Shown in pieces: positions 1 to 13,874 of a stretch of DNA of 64,000 nucleotides (the first letter of the stretch is position 1; every line of letters starts with the position of its first letter). Made by a program: the position numbers and the translations under genes. Under the pieces are notes generated by a model. That model saw nothing but the letters and a program-made list of their open reading frames with translations, did not search any database and had not been told where the DNA came from. This DNA is from Symbiodinium natans. Lineage: Eukaryota; Sar; Dinophyceae; Suessiales; Symbiodiniaceae. The stretch is from NCBI GenBank assembly GCA_905221605.1, contig CAJNDS010002413.1:1010641-1074640 (forward strand), read 5' to 3'.

Positions 1-1289
1 ACCCTAAACCCTAAATCCTAAACCCTACTAAACCCTGGCAGCTTGAAGTCGATAATTCTTAGCCTTTGAAGCTGTGTCAACCCACGAGGCTCCATGCACC
101 CGGAAGCGTCCCCCCCCCATCTGCCGCGCCTACAGCTCAGTAGGAACGTCCCGCCGCCCCGGGACGCCATCAAAGGGTTTATGGGTGGGGTTTAGGGTTT
201 AGGGTTTGGGGTTTGGGGTTTAGGGTTTAGGGTTTAGGGTCTCAGGGTTTCAGGGTTTCAGTGTTTCAGGGTTTCAGGGTTTAGGTTTGTTAGGGTGGTG
301 GGACGTTGGGGGGGAGGGGGGGATGGGGCGGGAGTTGGAAACCCGGATCCTCATCGAGAAGTAGCCTTGAGGTCTGCATGTGGTCAACTCCTTAAGACTA
401 AACTTTGTTTAGGGTTTAGGGTTTAGGGTCTAGGGTTTAGGGTTTATAGGGTTCTTAAGGGAGGGGGGTTCAAGGGGGGTGGTATGTAACCCAAGGTTCC
501 CTAATACTCCCTAAGGGTCCCCAAGCTTGCCTAAGGCTCCCTATAACAAACCCTGATCCCTCAACTGGGTTCTGGGTAAGGGTTTAGGGTTTAGGGTTTA
601 GGGTTAAGGGTTTAGGGTTTAGGGTTTAGGGTTTAGGTTTTGGCTCAGAGTTTTGTGTATAGGGGTTAACGTACTATACTGCGGCTACTTGACTACCCCT
701 GGAACACGTTTACTTCCTGCATGTCTATCCGTACCTTTGGTTTAAGGGTATGCAGGGCGGTTGTTAAACAAGTTGCCTAGGGGTTCAGGGTAGACCTTAC
801 ACCCTTAACCCTAGACCGCCTTTGTTTTTAGGAGATCCGATGGTAAAAAGCATTATGTACTCTATCGCAACCCCCAACCCCCCCCCCCCCCCCCCCTCTC
901 CCCCCTGCTCCCTGCACCCTACACCCAAAGACCACCCAAAGCGCCTGCGCCATGACAAGGAGCTGTCTTAAGATTTAAGAACCCCAAAAGGGCCCCCCTC
1001 CCCCCCTTTTATCGTGGGTTACCGGAGAATCCCATAAGGTCACTTCTCAAAATTATGGTCCCTTTTTGGGGTACCCTAAGTACTAGGGGCCGCCTTATAA
1101 TCGCAAAAGGGACTGTGATGTAGAGAACTGGCCAATGCTTTAAGCTAAGAACTCTCAAGCCCCCAATCCCCTGAGACCAGACGACCCCTGCCTTTATAGG
1201 GTTTAGGGTTCAGGGTTTCGGTTTAGGGTTTAGAGACCCACAGCATGTACCCCCCCGAAAAACCCAAACCGCAAGCCCTTGCCGGGGAG
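1..1289. repeat. Telomere-like mosaic upstream of first recognised TM9SF exon
   Basis: TTTAGGG and CCCTAAA heptamers in both orientations (for example 187-300, 405-450, 580-640, 1390-1508) alternate with unique islands of 50-200 bp. A C tract lies near 880-898. No ORF or recognisable exon was found. A short stretch near 379-390 could read V-C-M-W, a motif of an earlier TM9SF membrane segment, but it is too short to call. The missing N-terminal TM9SF exons are probably upstream of the window. Confidence 0.7.
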
Positions 1290-1321
1290 GCCAACATTGA
1301 GCTGCCCGTGCGAACGAATCA
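1290..1321 (+). CDS. TM9SF: TM9SF exon a
   Basis: Reads A-N-I-E-L-P-V-R-T-N-Q after AG at 1288-1289. It matches the cytosolic loop motif that precedes I-P-R-Q-I-P in TM9SF proteins. The exon ends at CA with a GC donor (1322-1323), and the Q codon is completed by the next exon. It is the first exon I can recognise. Confidence 0.7.
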
Positions 1322-4300
1322 GCTCGCAGCTCATTTGAGGGCTTCTCAGGGTCAGGGTTTCGGTTCAGGACTTGGGGCTTGGGGTTTCTTAGGGTTTCAA
1401 AACCCCAAACCCTAAGCCCTAAACCCTAAACCCTAAACCCCAAACCCTAAGCCCTAAACCCTAAACCCTAAACCCTAAACCCTAAGCCCTAAACCCTAAA
1501 CCCTAAATCCGAACGAGCCTATATACTAAACCCATGAGCCGATCGCCGCTGCTGGGCACGGCAAGCCCCCAGTCGCCTGGCGCAAGCCCCAAATCCTGGG
1601 CCCAAATCCCAAATGGCTCCTCCAAGAGTACAAAACCCTATTAGGGTTTCGGGTTTAGGGTTTAGGGTTTAGGGCTACTAGGACCCGGAGAAGGCCCTTA
1701 CTTTCTTTTTTTTCAGGGTTGGGGTTCCCTGAGTAATCCCCTCAAAAGCACAAAGGTAGATTACTACTGGGTTTAGACCGTGTTTAGGGTGCAGGATGTA
1801 GGGTTAGGCCTCCTCAAGAAGATAAATCAAGGCGGACAGTTGACTCCGAAAGGGTTTAGGCTTTGGTGGTTTATCAGGTTTTGCTTGGAGTCGGGGTTGA
1901 GGCTTTCGATTCTTAAGTTTAGGGTTTAGGGTGTAGGGCTTGGGGTTTAGTTCGGGAGGCTTTAGCCTGCACTCAGGGGATGATTTCAAGGCCTAGGATC
2001 CTTGACACACGGTGCTCACCGGAATTGTATGCCTCAACCTACGCAGGCCGTGCATGAACATACTGCGTGAACCTAAAACCCACGGGTTCCAAGGACAGTT
2101 CGGCTAAGCCCTAAGCCCTATACCCTGAACCCCTAAACCCTACACCCTAAACCCTAAACCCTAAACCCTACACCCTAAACCCTAAACCTGTCAACCCTAA
2201 AGTCTGGAAGCGGCACGCCGAGTCACAACGACCCTAAACCCTCAAGCCTACCATCGTCTGTGGGAACTCCCCTTTTTCGGGGGTTTAGGGTTTAGGGTTT
2301 AGGGTTTAGGGTTTAGGGTTTAGGGTTTAGGGTTTAGGGTGTAGTGTTATAAACAGGCACAAGGTCTCGGGCTCTTAGAAGGCAGGACTTAGAGCCACCC
2401 CTATAAGCCGCGCTGCAGGATTCCTAGACAGATTCCAGTGCAGAACTGGTTTATGAGGCGCCCAAGTTGTGCTTAGCTGTCCGATGTCCGATATGCGGGT
2501 TTCCGAAAGTAGGGGACCCCTCATCTAGACCCCCAAAGAGTAGGATTGCTTATAATAAGGACCCCTAAACCCTAAACCCTTCATTCCGGAAACCACCACA
2601 TTCAGGGTTTTACGGTCTCAGGTTTCGGGTTCAGGGTTTGAGGTGGAGGGTTGAGCCCTCCCCCCTCCCCCTTGAACCCCCTCCCCACCACGGCAAAGGG
2701 CGGTAGAATGGTTGCTACGCCGAAAGGGCAGGGCAGTTGAGGGTAGGCCCTTAGGGTCAGTTCTTATGGGCCCTTAGTATGGTTCCCTACCTCCTTTAAA
2801 GGGTTCTGAAGTATGGGCCCTGGGGTTGTATAGGGAGGTAAGGGGGTATTGGTTTAGGGTTTAGGGTTTAGGGTTTGGGGTTTGGGGTTTAGGGTTTAGG
2901 GTTTAAGGTAGCCTTTCTTTAAGCTTCCGTGGCCGTGATCAGCACCTGAGAACCCAATAGCAAGCTCCGCCAGTCACACCGTAGGCAGACCCTGAACCCC
3001 AAGCCCGACACCCCTAAACCTTAAACCATAAACCTTAAACCCTAAACCTTAAACCCTAAACCTTAAACTCTAAACCTCCACATGACGCTCCAAGTTTCAA
3101 TCCCTAGAGCGCTTGGCGCAGGCCAGCAATCACTATAGCAGTCGGCGGTGCCCGGGGACTAAGATGAGGATCGACCGTGATTTTTAGAGGAGTACTGTAG
3201 GTATTGGGGCATTGCGGGCTTTTGGGTTCAGGGTGTAAACCCTATACCCTGCACCCTAAACCCTAAACCCAATCAGGGCTTTGGGTTCTAGGGCTGTAGG
3301 TTTTAGGCGTTCAGGGCTGCATCTCTGAGACTTTTACCCTAAACCTCCAAACCCTGAAGGTTCCGGATTTAATCCTGGGCTCTTCCCATCCCTAAACCCT
3401 AAACCTGAACCGCTAAACCCTAAACCCTAAACCCTAAACCCTAAACCCTTCCGAATGACGAGGTAACTGCCACGAAGCTGTAGGTTAGCAGAGTTCCATG
3501 TCCACCCGAAGCTCTCAATTCCTACAGCCCCTGCCTGAACTCCCTAAGCTCCCGGAGCTCCCGAAGCTTCAGTGTTTAGGGTTTAGGGTTTAGGGTTTAG
3601 GGTTCAGGGTTCCCTTAAAGCTGCTTCAGCCCGGAACAACCCAAAAACGCCAAGGTTCTGCCATTCGGGGCCGTCTTCACCGAGCTGTTCTTCATTATGC
3701 TCCGGGCCTGGGAAGGGAGCTTTCATAAGATCCCCTACAATGCGGCTTGTGGTTTAGGGTTCAGGGCTTGTCGGGGTTTAGGGCGTTTCTTTTGGCTTTT
3801 CGGGTTTCGGGCTTTTCTTTAGGTTTTTGGACTTAGGTCTTACGGTTTAGGGCTCCGGGTTGAGGACTTTTGGCATTGGGTGTCGGGAAATCATGGGCGT
3901 TGCAGCTGCAACGAGGCTTTCCACGTCAGCAGCCTGAGGAATATGTTCAGCCCTACAAACCTGAGCCCTTAAACCCCCAAACTTACAGGAATTCTAAGAA
4001 GCATAGTAGGCCTGCATTCCCTTCGGTAGGGTGAAGTTCCATTAGAAGCCCCTTGGAACCAAAAAGGGTGCCCTTTTTATTCCTAGGTTACTCTTGGGTC
4101 TAAACCCAAAACCCTAAACCTTAAACTCTAAACCCTAAACCCTAAACAGGTTTCTCGTAGGTCCAGACAGTCTACACATTGTAGGAGACATTGGCCTCCC
4201 TGACGAAGCTCTTGCGCCAAACTGATGCCCTTGAGCTACGAACGGTCTGATGAGAGCTTTCGTTTCCTTGGTAGCCCCCTGAACCCTAGGGTTTAGGGTT

Positions 4301-7300
4301 AAGGGTTAAGGGTTAAGGGTTTAGGGCTTACCCTAAACCCTAAACCCTAAACCCTACACCCTTAAACCCAGTGGTGCCTATGCATTGCATGGCTACCAAG
4401 TTTCCCCCGGGCGATGCTCAGAGCGAATCTGGCTTTCTTGCTTTCGCTTCCCCTTGTCTTCTACATGAAGGTGGCCGGTCAGAGCCGCCTCATGAATGTG
4501 AGCGATGGTGTGCCGTCTGGTACATACTTCGTGTACATGTTGGACTCCATCGTGAAGGACCTGCAGCTCGAGTTCCTTTCTTTGCCAGTGGGAGATCCTG
4601 AGCCGCTCAGCTCGGTCGGAGGGGACGACAGCGACCTTTTTCTGGCAGTCGTTCCATGGAACCCTGACCAGATCGATGCCTTTTCTTGCTACGCTAGGTC
4701 CGCCACCGAAGACTCATTACTGAAGCGAGAGCTCGTCAGTTCCACAGCATGGCCACACTTGGGTTTAGGGACTAGGGTTTAGGGTTTAGGGTCCCAAAAT
4801 CCCAAACCCCAAACCCTAAACCCCGCAGCTACGTCAGCGGAGTCTGCTGGGATTTCTCGCGTTGTCCAGGCTTAGGGGCACCTTCTGGACACAGGGTTTA
4901 GCTTTCAGGGTTTAGGGTTAGCGTTTAGGGTTTCGCGTCGGACCTTTCTTGAAGAAGCCCATAAGGGGACGTAGGAGGGCGTAGGAGCCCTAGTGCAGTA
5001 GGAGTGGATAAAGGTCAGGGGCTTAGGGCAGAGTGCATAAAACGAAGCCTTTCGAGGAGTACAGCCCTAGGGGTACGAGTTTCGATACCCTCGAAGAGTA
5101 GTTTCCTGGGCCCATAATGTAGTCCATAGGGTTCTGATGCATGGCCCTTAATTTATATAGGGTATATAAGGAGTATATAAGGGGTACCCTTTTAAGGGCC
5201 CATGCTAAGGGACCATGTAGCTACCCTTAGACCCTCAGCTCGTATGGCAACGTCCTAGACCCTCATCCCTACAAACTCCCACAAACCCCTCAAACCCAAG
5301 GTCGTCCATATGGCAGCATCAGTTCTACTACCTCTTCGGATTCCTGGCGCTAGTGCCCGGGCCCCCGGGACGCCTCCGGTCCTTGCTTGGGTTTAGGGTT
5401 TAAGAGTTTATAAGCCCTATGGACTTAGCTTAATCACCAAACCCTAGACCCCTATGGGGCTAAGGGCTTCTTGATGGGGTTGCAGTCGAAGCTCTCTTCT
5501 TTTTTAACAAAATTCTGTTTAGGGGTCAGCGTTGTCCCTGCGCAGTTTAGGCTAAAAGGGTCATGGTGTGGGGTTGAAGGGGAAGGAGGGACAGCCTCCA
5601 TAGCCCCACGGGCGTCCTCTTAAATAACCCCAAACATGCGACCATCTTACGATAGAATCTGAAAGCCGAAACCCTGAACCCTAAACCTCTAAACCCTAAA
5701 CCTCTAAACCCTAAACCCTAAACCCTAAACCCTAAACCTCTAGGGAGGGGAAGAGCCCCTAATTTACTGTAGGATCAGGAATAGTCCTTGTTTTGATGGC
5801 TTCGGGCTTACAGTTGAAAGTTCTGGGAAGCTGCAAGCTCCTGAACCGCAAGCCATTCGTTTCAAGGCGAAACCCAATAATCCGAAGGCTAAACCCTAAA
5901 CCCTAAACCCTAAACCCTAAACCCTAAACCCTAAACCCTAAACCCTAAACCCTAAACCCTAAACCCTAAACCCTAAACCCTAAACCCTAAACCCTAAAGG
6001 CCCAGGCATCTCCCCAGAGCTGCACTTTAAAAGGCCGGTGGAGCTTACGTGAACTTGATTAATATTTGCCCAGGTTCTAACTACCCCCCCCCCCCCCCCC
6101 ACCCCCCCAAGTGGATTTTTCTGAGCCCTAGACCCCTTAAACCCTAAACACTGAACCTGGACCCTAAAACCCCAAACCCTCCACCCTAAACCCCTAAACC
6201 CTAAACCCCAAACCCTGAACCTTAGCCCTGAACCTCCCCTAAGCCCGGATGTCAGGCTGGTTATCCTGCTCATCACCTGCGCTGAGATAGCGATGGCCCT
6301 GCCAGCTACCAAGACTTCGCCCTTGGCGGGCTGAACTACTAGGGTTCAGGGTTTAGGGCTTAGGGCTTAGGGTTTAGGGTTTAGGGTTCAGAGTTCAGAG
6401 TTTAGAGTTTAGGGTTCAGGGAAGCAATCCTAGAATCCTAAACCTCCAAACTTCCTAAACTTTCTGAACTTCCCTCCTAAAATCCCTAAACTCTAATCCC
6501 AAAACCCTAAACCCTAAACCCCAAGAGCTTCAGAGCTTGGGCTTTGTGACGCTTTCTCGCTCACGGGACGGTTTTGGTGCCGTCGCTACAGGGACTTCTT
6601 CCTGAAGGTCCAGGACTTGGTGATCTTAAGGTTTAGGGTTTAGGGTTTAGGGTGTGTCCTGCAGAACTTGCGACGTTCGTCACCTTCACGGGTCGCGACA
6701 ATCGCATGACTTTTCCGATGATTGGCAGTACTTCTGATCACTTTGTTCAGAACCCTAAACTCTAAACCCTAAACCCTAAACCCTAGACCCTAGACCGCAT
6801 GTCTGGCTGGTTGGCACTTGCCGGTTCACCGAAGCATCTTCAGTCCCGGAGCACTCCGGGACAGACAGGGCTGCGAGTTTAGGGTTTAGGGTTTAGGGCT
6901 AAGCGCTTCGGGTTTATAGGATGTAGGGTTGAGGGTTTAGGGTTTTAGGGCTTCGGGTTTAGAGGACACAGGGTTCTCTTGGTTCCAGGGTTTATGGTTT
7001 AGTTTGTCAACCCGGTTCTGCTCCCGTGCGGCCCCTACATCCTAAGCCCTATAGCCCTAAAGCCCTAAACCCTAAACCCTCAAGTTCTAAGCCCTAGAAT
7101 TCCTAGACCCCTGAACCCTAAAGTGCCTAGACCCCCCAAACGCTGAAGTTGCTAAACCCGAAACCTGAAAGTTCCTTGACACCCAAGCCCTAAAGTTCCT
7201 AGACCCCGACAACCTGAAGTTGCTAAACCCTCAATTTCCTAGCCCGAAAGCCTCGAACCTGAAGTTCCTAGCCCTAAATCCTAAACCCTAAACCCTATAA

Positions 7301-10300
7301 CCCTAAACCCTATAACCTATAACCCTAAACCCTAAACCCTAAACCCTCGAAGCTGTAGCCGAGGACGTACTTCCAGCTGACCTCAGAGGACTACAACTGG
7401 TGGTGGCGAGCTTTCCTCTCCTGTGCGGACCCCGGAGCCGCCTTTGTAAGCTCTGGGGGGGTTTTGGCTTTTTGGAGTTTAGGAGGTTTAGGGGTGTAGG
7501 AGGTTTAGGGCTGGGGAAGTTTGGGGTTTAGGAGTTTAGGAACTGTTAGGAACTTTGGGGTTTAGGGGTTAGGGGGCTGCCGCCTGTCTTCTTGGTGGCG
7601 GTAGCTTCAAGGTTGGGGGATTATTTTGTTGTTTTGCGGGATGCGGGGTTTAGAGTTTTGAGGGCTTAGGATTTAGGGTTTTTTAGTGTTTAGGGCTTTA
7701 GGGATCAGCGGTTGAGACGTTAGGCCTTACGGGTTTTGAAAACACAGCGGTGTTAGCGGTTGAGGGTGTTAGGGGGTGTCGGGATGGGATGAAGGATGTT
7801 GGGATTTGCGGGTTTCGGGTTTTTAATTTTCAGGGTTCGCAGTTTGGGCTTTTCACTGTTATAGAGCTTGGGTTTAGGGTTTAGGGTTTAGGGGGTCTTG
7901 TGGTTTACTACGGTCGAATCGGGGATGAGGGTGGGTGCGCTCCACAAGCCGCCTTGTGTTTGCTTCCCGCCACCCTTGGACCACGACTGAGGAACCCAGC
8001 GTCAGGACAATCATATTGTGATTTCTCTAAATTATGGTCTCTTTTTTTGGGTTCTTATGATAAGGCGGCCCCTCTTATTTAGGGGTACCCCAAAAGGGAC
8101 CCTAATTTTGAGAACCCTTTTTCTAATTCATTGTTCAGGCCCCATAGACTAGGGAGTTTGCAATGTGGGGACTGCCGGAAATTCTAGCTTCGGGATTAAA
8201 ACCATCTTTTGGGGCACTTGAGGGGCTTATCTAACAATATCATATTAAGTATTTTTAAATGTTGTAAAAGATTGCTAATATTGTTAATATGTGGTTTCGA
8301 AGTACAGTGATATTTGGTTAATAGGCGCCATGAACCTCCAAGTGGTGAGCTAGGCGCGTCCTCGGGGGCTTACGTGTTCCTCTACGCCATCATCTACTTT
8401 GGCAACCGCCTGCAGAATCCTCAGCAGTGGTTCAACAGCGAATCTTGCTTTGTGTTTAATTAGGGTCCAGGTTTTAGTTAAAGTTTAGGCGAGGGGTTCA
8501 GGGTTTCCACGCTAGAGCTCTCTCGGTGTTGGAGACGTCGGCTACACCGCGAGTCACGGCGTTGGGGGTACCGATAAACTCGAAACGCCGGAGTCCAAAG
8601 TATACAAGCTGACAATGATTAATTTCTATTCCGCAAGTTCAAGTGGCCCTACCTGGGACTACGTAAAATACATCCCACATTCATAAGTTGCGTTCTGCGA
8701 ATGACAGGGTAATTCTTCCCTAAACCCTAAACTTGCCCTGACCCCTAAACCGTAAGCCCTAAACCCTAAACCCCAAACCTAAACCCTCTAACAACCCTAA
8801 ACCCTGAAGCCTTAAACCCTGCGGGTTTAGAGGGTTCATGGGGTTTGCAGGGTTTCGAGGGGGTTTAGGGTTTAGGGTGTAGGGAAGTTACCATTATGCA
8901 AAGGGGTATATCGATGTTCCCATTAAGTTCGGGCCCATGGAACTACCCTAATAAATCCGAAAAGAACATACTGGTCACTTCTCGTAACATCATGGTCCTT
9001 TCTGGGCTTACTCAACCGTAATCCTAAAACCTAGGCCCTAAACCCTAAACCCCATTACAGCAAGCCGTGACGCCAAACTCGCTAAGACCCCTGCGGCTTC
9101 CAACATGGCCCAAAATCTTCGAACGCTCAAGCCCCTAAGCCCCAAGTCCCTAGACTCGCGAAGACTCTAAGCCTCCAAACCTTGAACCCCAAAAAGGTTT
9201 AGGGTTTAGGGGTTCGGGTTTAGAGTTTATCAGAACCTTGGGCAAGTGGTTAGAATGAGAAGAAAGTCAAGACTCAACACAAGCATCTACAGCCCTAGCA
9301 CGAGAAGCCCTGAAAACGGCCCACAGGCAGATTGCCGAACCCGCCTGTTTGCTCCTTGCGATACCTACTTGGAGGTTCATGGTAATGTTGCACCCGCAAT
9401 ATTCTAGGGGGACGCTATTATGAAAAGTTTTCCGGCTATTCAGGATCTGGACCCTTTGTTTTGGGGGTCCGCTATAATGAAAAGATTTCGGGCCGGGCCT
9501 GTTTTTTTGAGGGTGTCAGGAAGGCATAAGCTTCTCGAGAAAGAGAGATACTTGAAGCCTGAAGCCTCGACCTGTCCAGGATCTCCGACAATCTTCTTTT
9601 TTCAGGGCGCCTTTTCTTTATAAATTCCTTACTTAAAACTAGATGATTCCATAGGCGAATCATATCCGGAAAGGGGGTACCTTACGGAGGCCTCCGGACA
9701 CACTTTAATACCTTTGTTTGGGGGCCCGCTATAATGCAAGTCTCCCGGGGCCAGGGGCTCAGTCCTTCGGTTTTCAGGAAGGCATAAGCTTTCTCGAGAG
9801 GGAGGGATACTTGAAGCCCTCCTCGACCTGTCCAGGATCTCCGACAATCTTCCTTTTTCAGGGCACCTTTTCTTTATAAATTCCTTACTTAAAACTAGAT
9901 GATTCCATAGGCGAATCATATCCGGAAAGGGGGTACCTTACGGAGGCCTCCGGACACACTTTAATACCTTTGTTTGGGGGCCCGCTATAATGCAAGTCTC
10001 CCGGGGCCCGGGGCTCAGTCCTTCGGTTTTCAGGAAGGCATAAGCTTTCTCGAGAAGAAGGGATACTTGAAGCCTGAAGCCTCGACCTTTCCAGGGTCGC
10101 GGGGTAGCTTAGGGAGGCTCCGGACCCCCCCCCCACCCGACTGTTTGGGGTCTTTTTTATTCAGGGTCGCGACTGTTGGGGGGGGGGGGGGGTTACATTA
10201 TTAAAGCAGGTCCAACATTACTTATGAACCCATGATTACTGTACTAATATGGTTATAAGTCACCCATTTAATTGGTTACTAAGTACCATGAACCTCCAAG

Positions 10301-13300
10301 TAGTCGCCAAGCCCGCAAAATCCTAGTTCCGGCAGAAGATTCGGGATTGTGCAACAAAGCCCCTCAACCCCACCTTAAGGTGCACCTATAGGGGTCGGAA
10401 TAACTGCTAGTATTCTCTAATGGTTCCGATACAATTGTACTATACAAGCCCCCAAAACCTATTCTAGTTATGAAGGCCCCTATAGTAGGGTTGGGGTTTA
10501 GGGGTGTGGGGCTTTATTGTTTTGAGCCCGTTGGGGCTCAAAGGTGTTTGTTACTTAGGGAGCCAAGAGGACCCAAGAGGTTTAGGGTTTAGGGGTTCTT
10601 GCTTTGGGAGTTTTGGGGCTCTCACGGGTTTAGGGGTTAGCATGTTGAGGTTTGTTGGGAGGAGTTTAGGTTTCGGGTAGACAATAAGTCCACGCTCCAC
10701 GAAGACCACTAACGAGTCGTTTATGTGCATCACGTCCACTATTCGGGAGTTTTTTTGAGGGGAGGGGTTTCTCTGAATCCTTGCAGTAGTGACATGTGGA
10801 TGTGAAGTAAGGCATCCCCAAAAGGACACTCCATATGTACATTCACAAATGCTTAAAAGGAACCCTCCACCAATCAAGACCAATAACCCCTAAGCCCTAA
10901 ACCCTACTTCAGGTGCATCTGGCCATAAACCCGGCGGTTTAGGGTTTAGGGTTTAGGGTTTAGGGCTTACCTGTCACTTGTGGGAAAACCCAAACCGCCG
11001 AAGCTGTCTAAGCTCCGAACCCCACGTGCCCAGAAGTTGTTCACCTATGTCCGCTGACCTCGCCCTAGAGATTATTGCTGGGATTGAGAAGCTTGAACGT
11101 CAAGAAATTCCCGCCTAATTTGCTAAACCCTAAACCCTAAGCCCTGAACAAACCTCAATCCTAAGGCCCCACCCCCCCCCCCCCCCCCCCCCCCCCCCAT
11201 ATTTTTCACCATACTTTCACCCTACGCTCTAAACCCCATAAGCCCGAAGATACCCTGGAACTCGACAAGCTGGAGGCTCCGATCCACAATCCCTAAATGT
11301 AGGGCTTTGCGGTTTCGAGGGCTTGGGGGTTAAGGTTATGTTTGTAGTTTTAGGGTTTTAGGGGCATAAACAGGATCTTAGGGTTTCGGGTTTTCGGGTT
11401 TAGGGTTTAAGGGTTTAGGGTTGTAGTTTTAGGGTTTAGGATCTTAGGGTTTAGGGTTTATGCTTTAGGGTTTACGGTTTTAGGGTTTAGGGTTTAGGGC
11501 GTTGCACTGCCGAAGCCATGGCAGGAGAAGACGGTCTCCACCATGTTGTACTTTGGGTGCGCATGGGAGCCTTGAGGAAGCTATATCCCCCTTAGGAATT
11601 ATTATAGGGTTTTGGGTTTAGGGTTTAGGGTTCAGGGTTTAGGGTTTAGGGTTTAGGGTTTGGGAGTTAGGGTTGGGATGTTCCCCCTCATACTAACCGT
11701 CCTCAATAGTGATTATAGAAGGGGGTTGCTACAATCACTATTAAGGACTGTTGTTTCAACAATCCCAAAAGGGAACATTACAAGGGTTACTTTAAAATAA
11801 GGTTCTTAAAACAGGTGTGGAGGCATAGGCTTACTAGCTGAATGAGTACACCTTACACTTTTTGGCATACTATAATCCCCTATAGAACTGAAAGTGTACA
11901 CTTTTGGGGGGCTTATGAACTCAGCAACTAAGTAGGGGTTCGGACTTGGCTTGGGTTCGGGCTTTAGGGCCTTGGGGGGTGGCTGCGGGCTCCAGGGATT
12001 TCTGGTGGTTTAGGCATTTATAGTGTTTAGGGTTTGGGGATTAGAGCTAATTGATTGCCCCTTCGAGTCCCCTACAATACTTGAAGCCCTCAAACCCTAC
12101 CCCTCCCTAAACCCGAAACCCGAAACCCCAAACCCTAAACCCGAAACCTTAAACCCCAGCCAGCAGAACTGGACCCTAAACTGACCAGGGGGGGGGGGGG
12201 GGGGGTTGGCTTTTCGTTGTCTGTTGGCGGGGGCACCCCTTCGAATCGATTCCATTTGGGATGTTCCCCCCGTACAATAATCCCTATTGGGAGCATCCCA
12301 AGATTTCATGATCACCTGAACAGGAGTAGCACGAGCCGCCGAGAGGCCTAAGCCCCAAGACCCTAAAGCCCTCAACCTCTAAACCCTAGATTCTGAACCC
12401 TCAAGCCCCTGTAACTGGAAATGATTCAAAAGCTAAAGAACAGAAACCCCTCGAAACTCTCCTCGAAACTTTCCCCGGACCTGAACTTAATTTCAATCAA
12501 CCCCTGCAGCCCTAAACCCCACACCCCTAAATCCTTCAGCCAAAATCCCCGAAGCCCTAAACCCCAAACCTCTATGCCCTAAACCTCTAAGCCCTAAATC
12601 TCTACAAGCCCTAAACCTCTAAGCCCCAAACCCCTACACCCTAAACCTCTAAGCCCGAAAACCTCCAAACCTCTAATCCCTAAACCCTCGAGGTACATGT
12701 TCATCATCGCCACCCTCATCTCGCTGATGACGGGCGCGACCGGTTTGCTCTCGTCCTTCGCCTTCGCATCGGCCTCGGGGTCGCCCTCTGGGGATGTTTT
12801 GAGGCTTTCTCCCTATATAAGTGCAGGGTTTTCGGTTTTGGGTTTTAGGTTTTGGGTTTTGGGTTTGGGTTTCGGGTGGTGTAGGGTGTAGGGTGTAGGG
12901 TTTAGGGGGTTAGGGCTCAGGGTGTTAGGGTGTTGAGGTATTCGGGTGGTTTAGGGCTTTGGGGGGCCCTGGGATCACATGAGGGTTTCTCGATGAAATG
13001 CAGTTGAAGCGCCTATGTGGGGCTGGAGGTTTGGATAGGATGGCCCTTCCAAGATTTGGCCCCCCATGGTTTAAGGGCACCCGAAATCAGAAATCGACCG
13101 CAATCTAGAGAAGCGGACATATGGCGAGCAGCCCCTTCACAGTGGCTCAATCCCTAAGTCCCTAAACCCCAAACCCTAAACCCCTAAACCCCTAAACCCT
13201 AAACCCTAAACCCTAAACCCTAAACCCTAAACCCTAAACCCTAACCCCACACCCTATGATGCCCCTTTGCAAGGCCACAGGGCCTGGTGCAGATTTATAG

Positions 13301-13835
13301 TTCTAGGTCTCGGCTCGGCGCATGTGGTGTGTTAGTGTTGAAGGTTGTTGCTTTGGCTTTGTCTCCTTGACGTGGATATGCTATATGCCTACATGTGAAC
13401 ATACGGCGGTTTACGAAAACAGGGGACCCAGAATAGACATTTGGGGAATACCTTATAGTAAGGGCCCCAAGAAGGTACCCCTAATGTCGGAAAGCCCCAT
13501 ATCTAGATATCTAACCCCGAGCCCTAACTTTGTGTGGCTCAAATTGTGGCGCTGTGTGCCGGCGGGGGCATTTCTGGAGAACCCCTTTTCAGACTTACCC
13601 TGCTGCTTGGGGTTTAGGGTCCAGGGTTTAGGGTGTTGGTGTTTTGGGGCTTGGTACAGTACCCTAAACCCCAAACCCTGAACCCTAAACCCTGGTTTGA
13701 GGTTTGCTCTGCCGCCCCCTCCTCCCCCCCCCCTCCTCCCCCCCCCCCCCCCCCCCCCCCCTCCCCCTCCTCCCCCCCTCCTCCCGCCCCCTCCTCCCGC
13801 CCCTCCCCCCCCCTCCTCCCGCCCCCTCCTCCCGC

Positions 13836-13874
<39 letters not shown>

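Larger units (their letters stand above)
8440..11524 (+). other. Largest TM9SF intron (3.1 kb), repeat-filled
   Basis: Holds telomere-like tracts, the 256-bp tandem repeat (9410-10100), fold-back fragments (9369-9410 and 10205-10302), a G tract near 10180-10191, a C tract at 11170-11199 and low-complexity material. The ORF on the minus strand at 10551-10883 has no recognisable domain and is not called. Confidence 0.6.

Noticed and set aside
638-653. Relict dinoflagellate spliced leader (TTTTGGCTCAG)
   Set aside because: Only about 11 bases match, with no gene directly downstream; too weak.
2960-2985. tRNA or rRNA fragments among the unique islands
   Set aside because: No cloverleaf, box A/B pair or conserved rRNA core was found in any island.
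5980-6312. ORFs rich in G-F-R-V-Q-G-L-G-F and L-N-P-K-P here and elsewhere
   Set aside because: These are direct translations of TTTAGGG/CCCTAAA variants and have no independent coding support.
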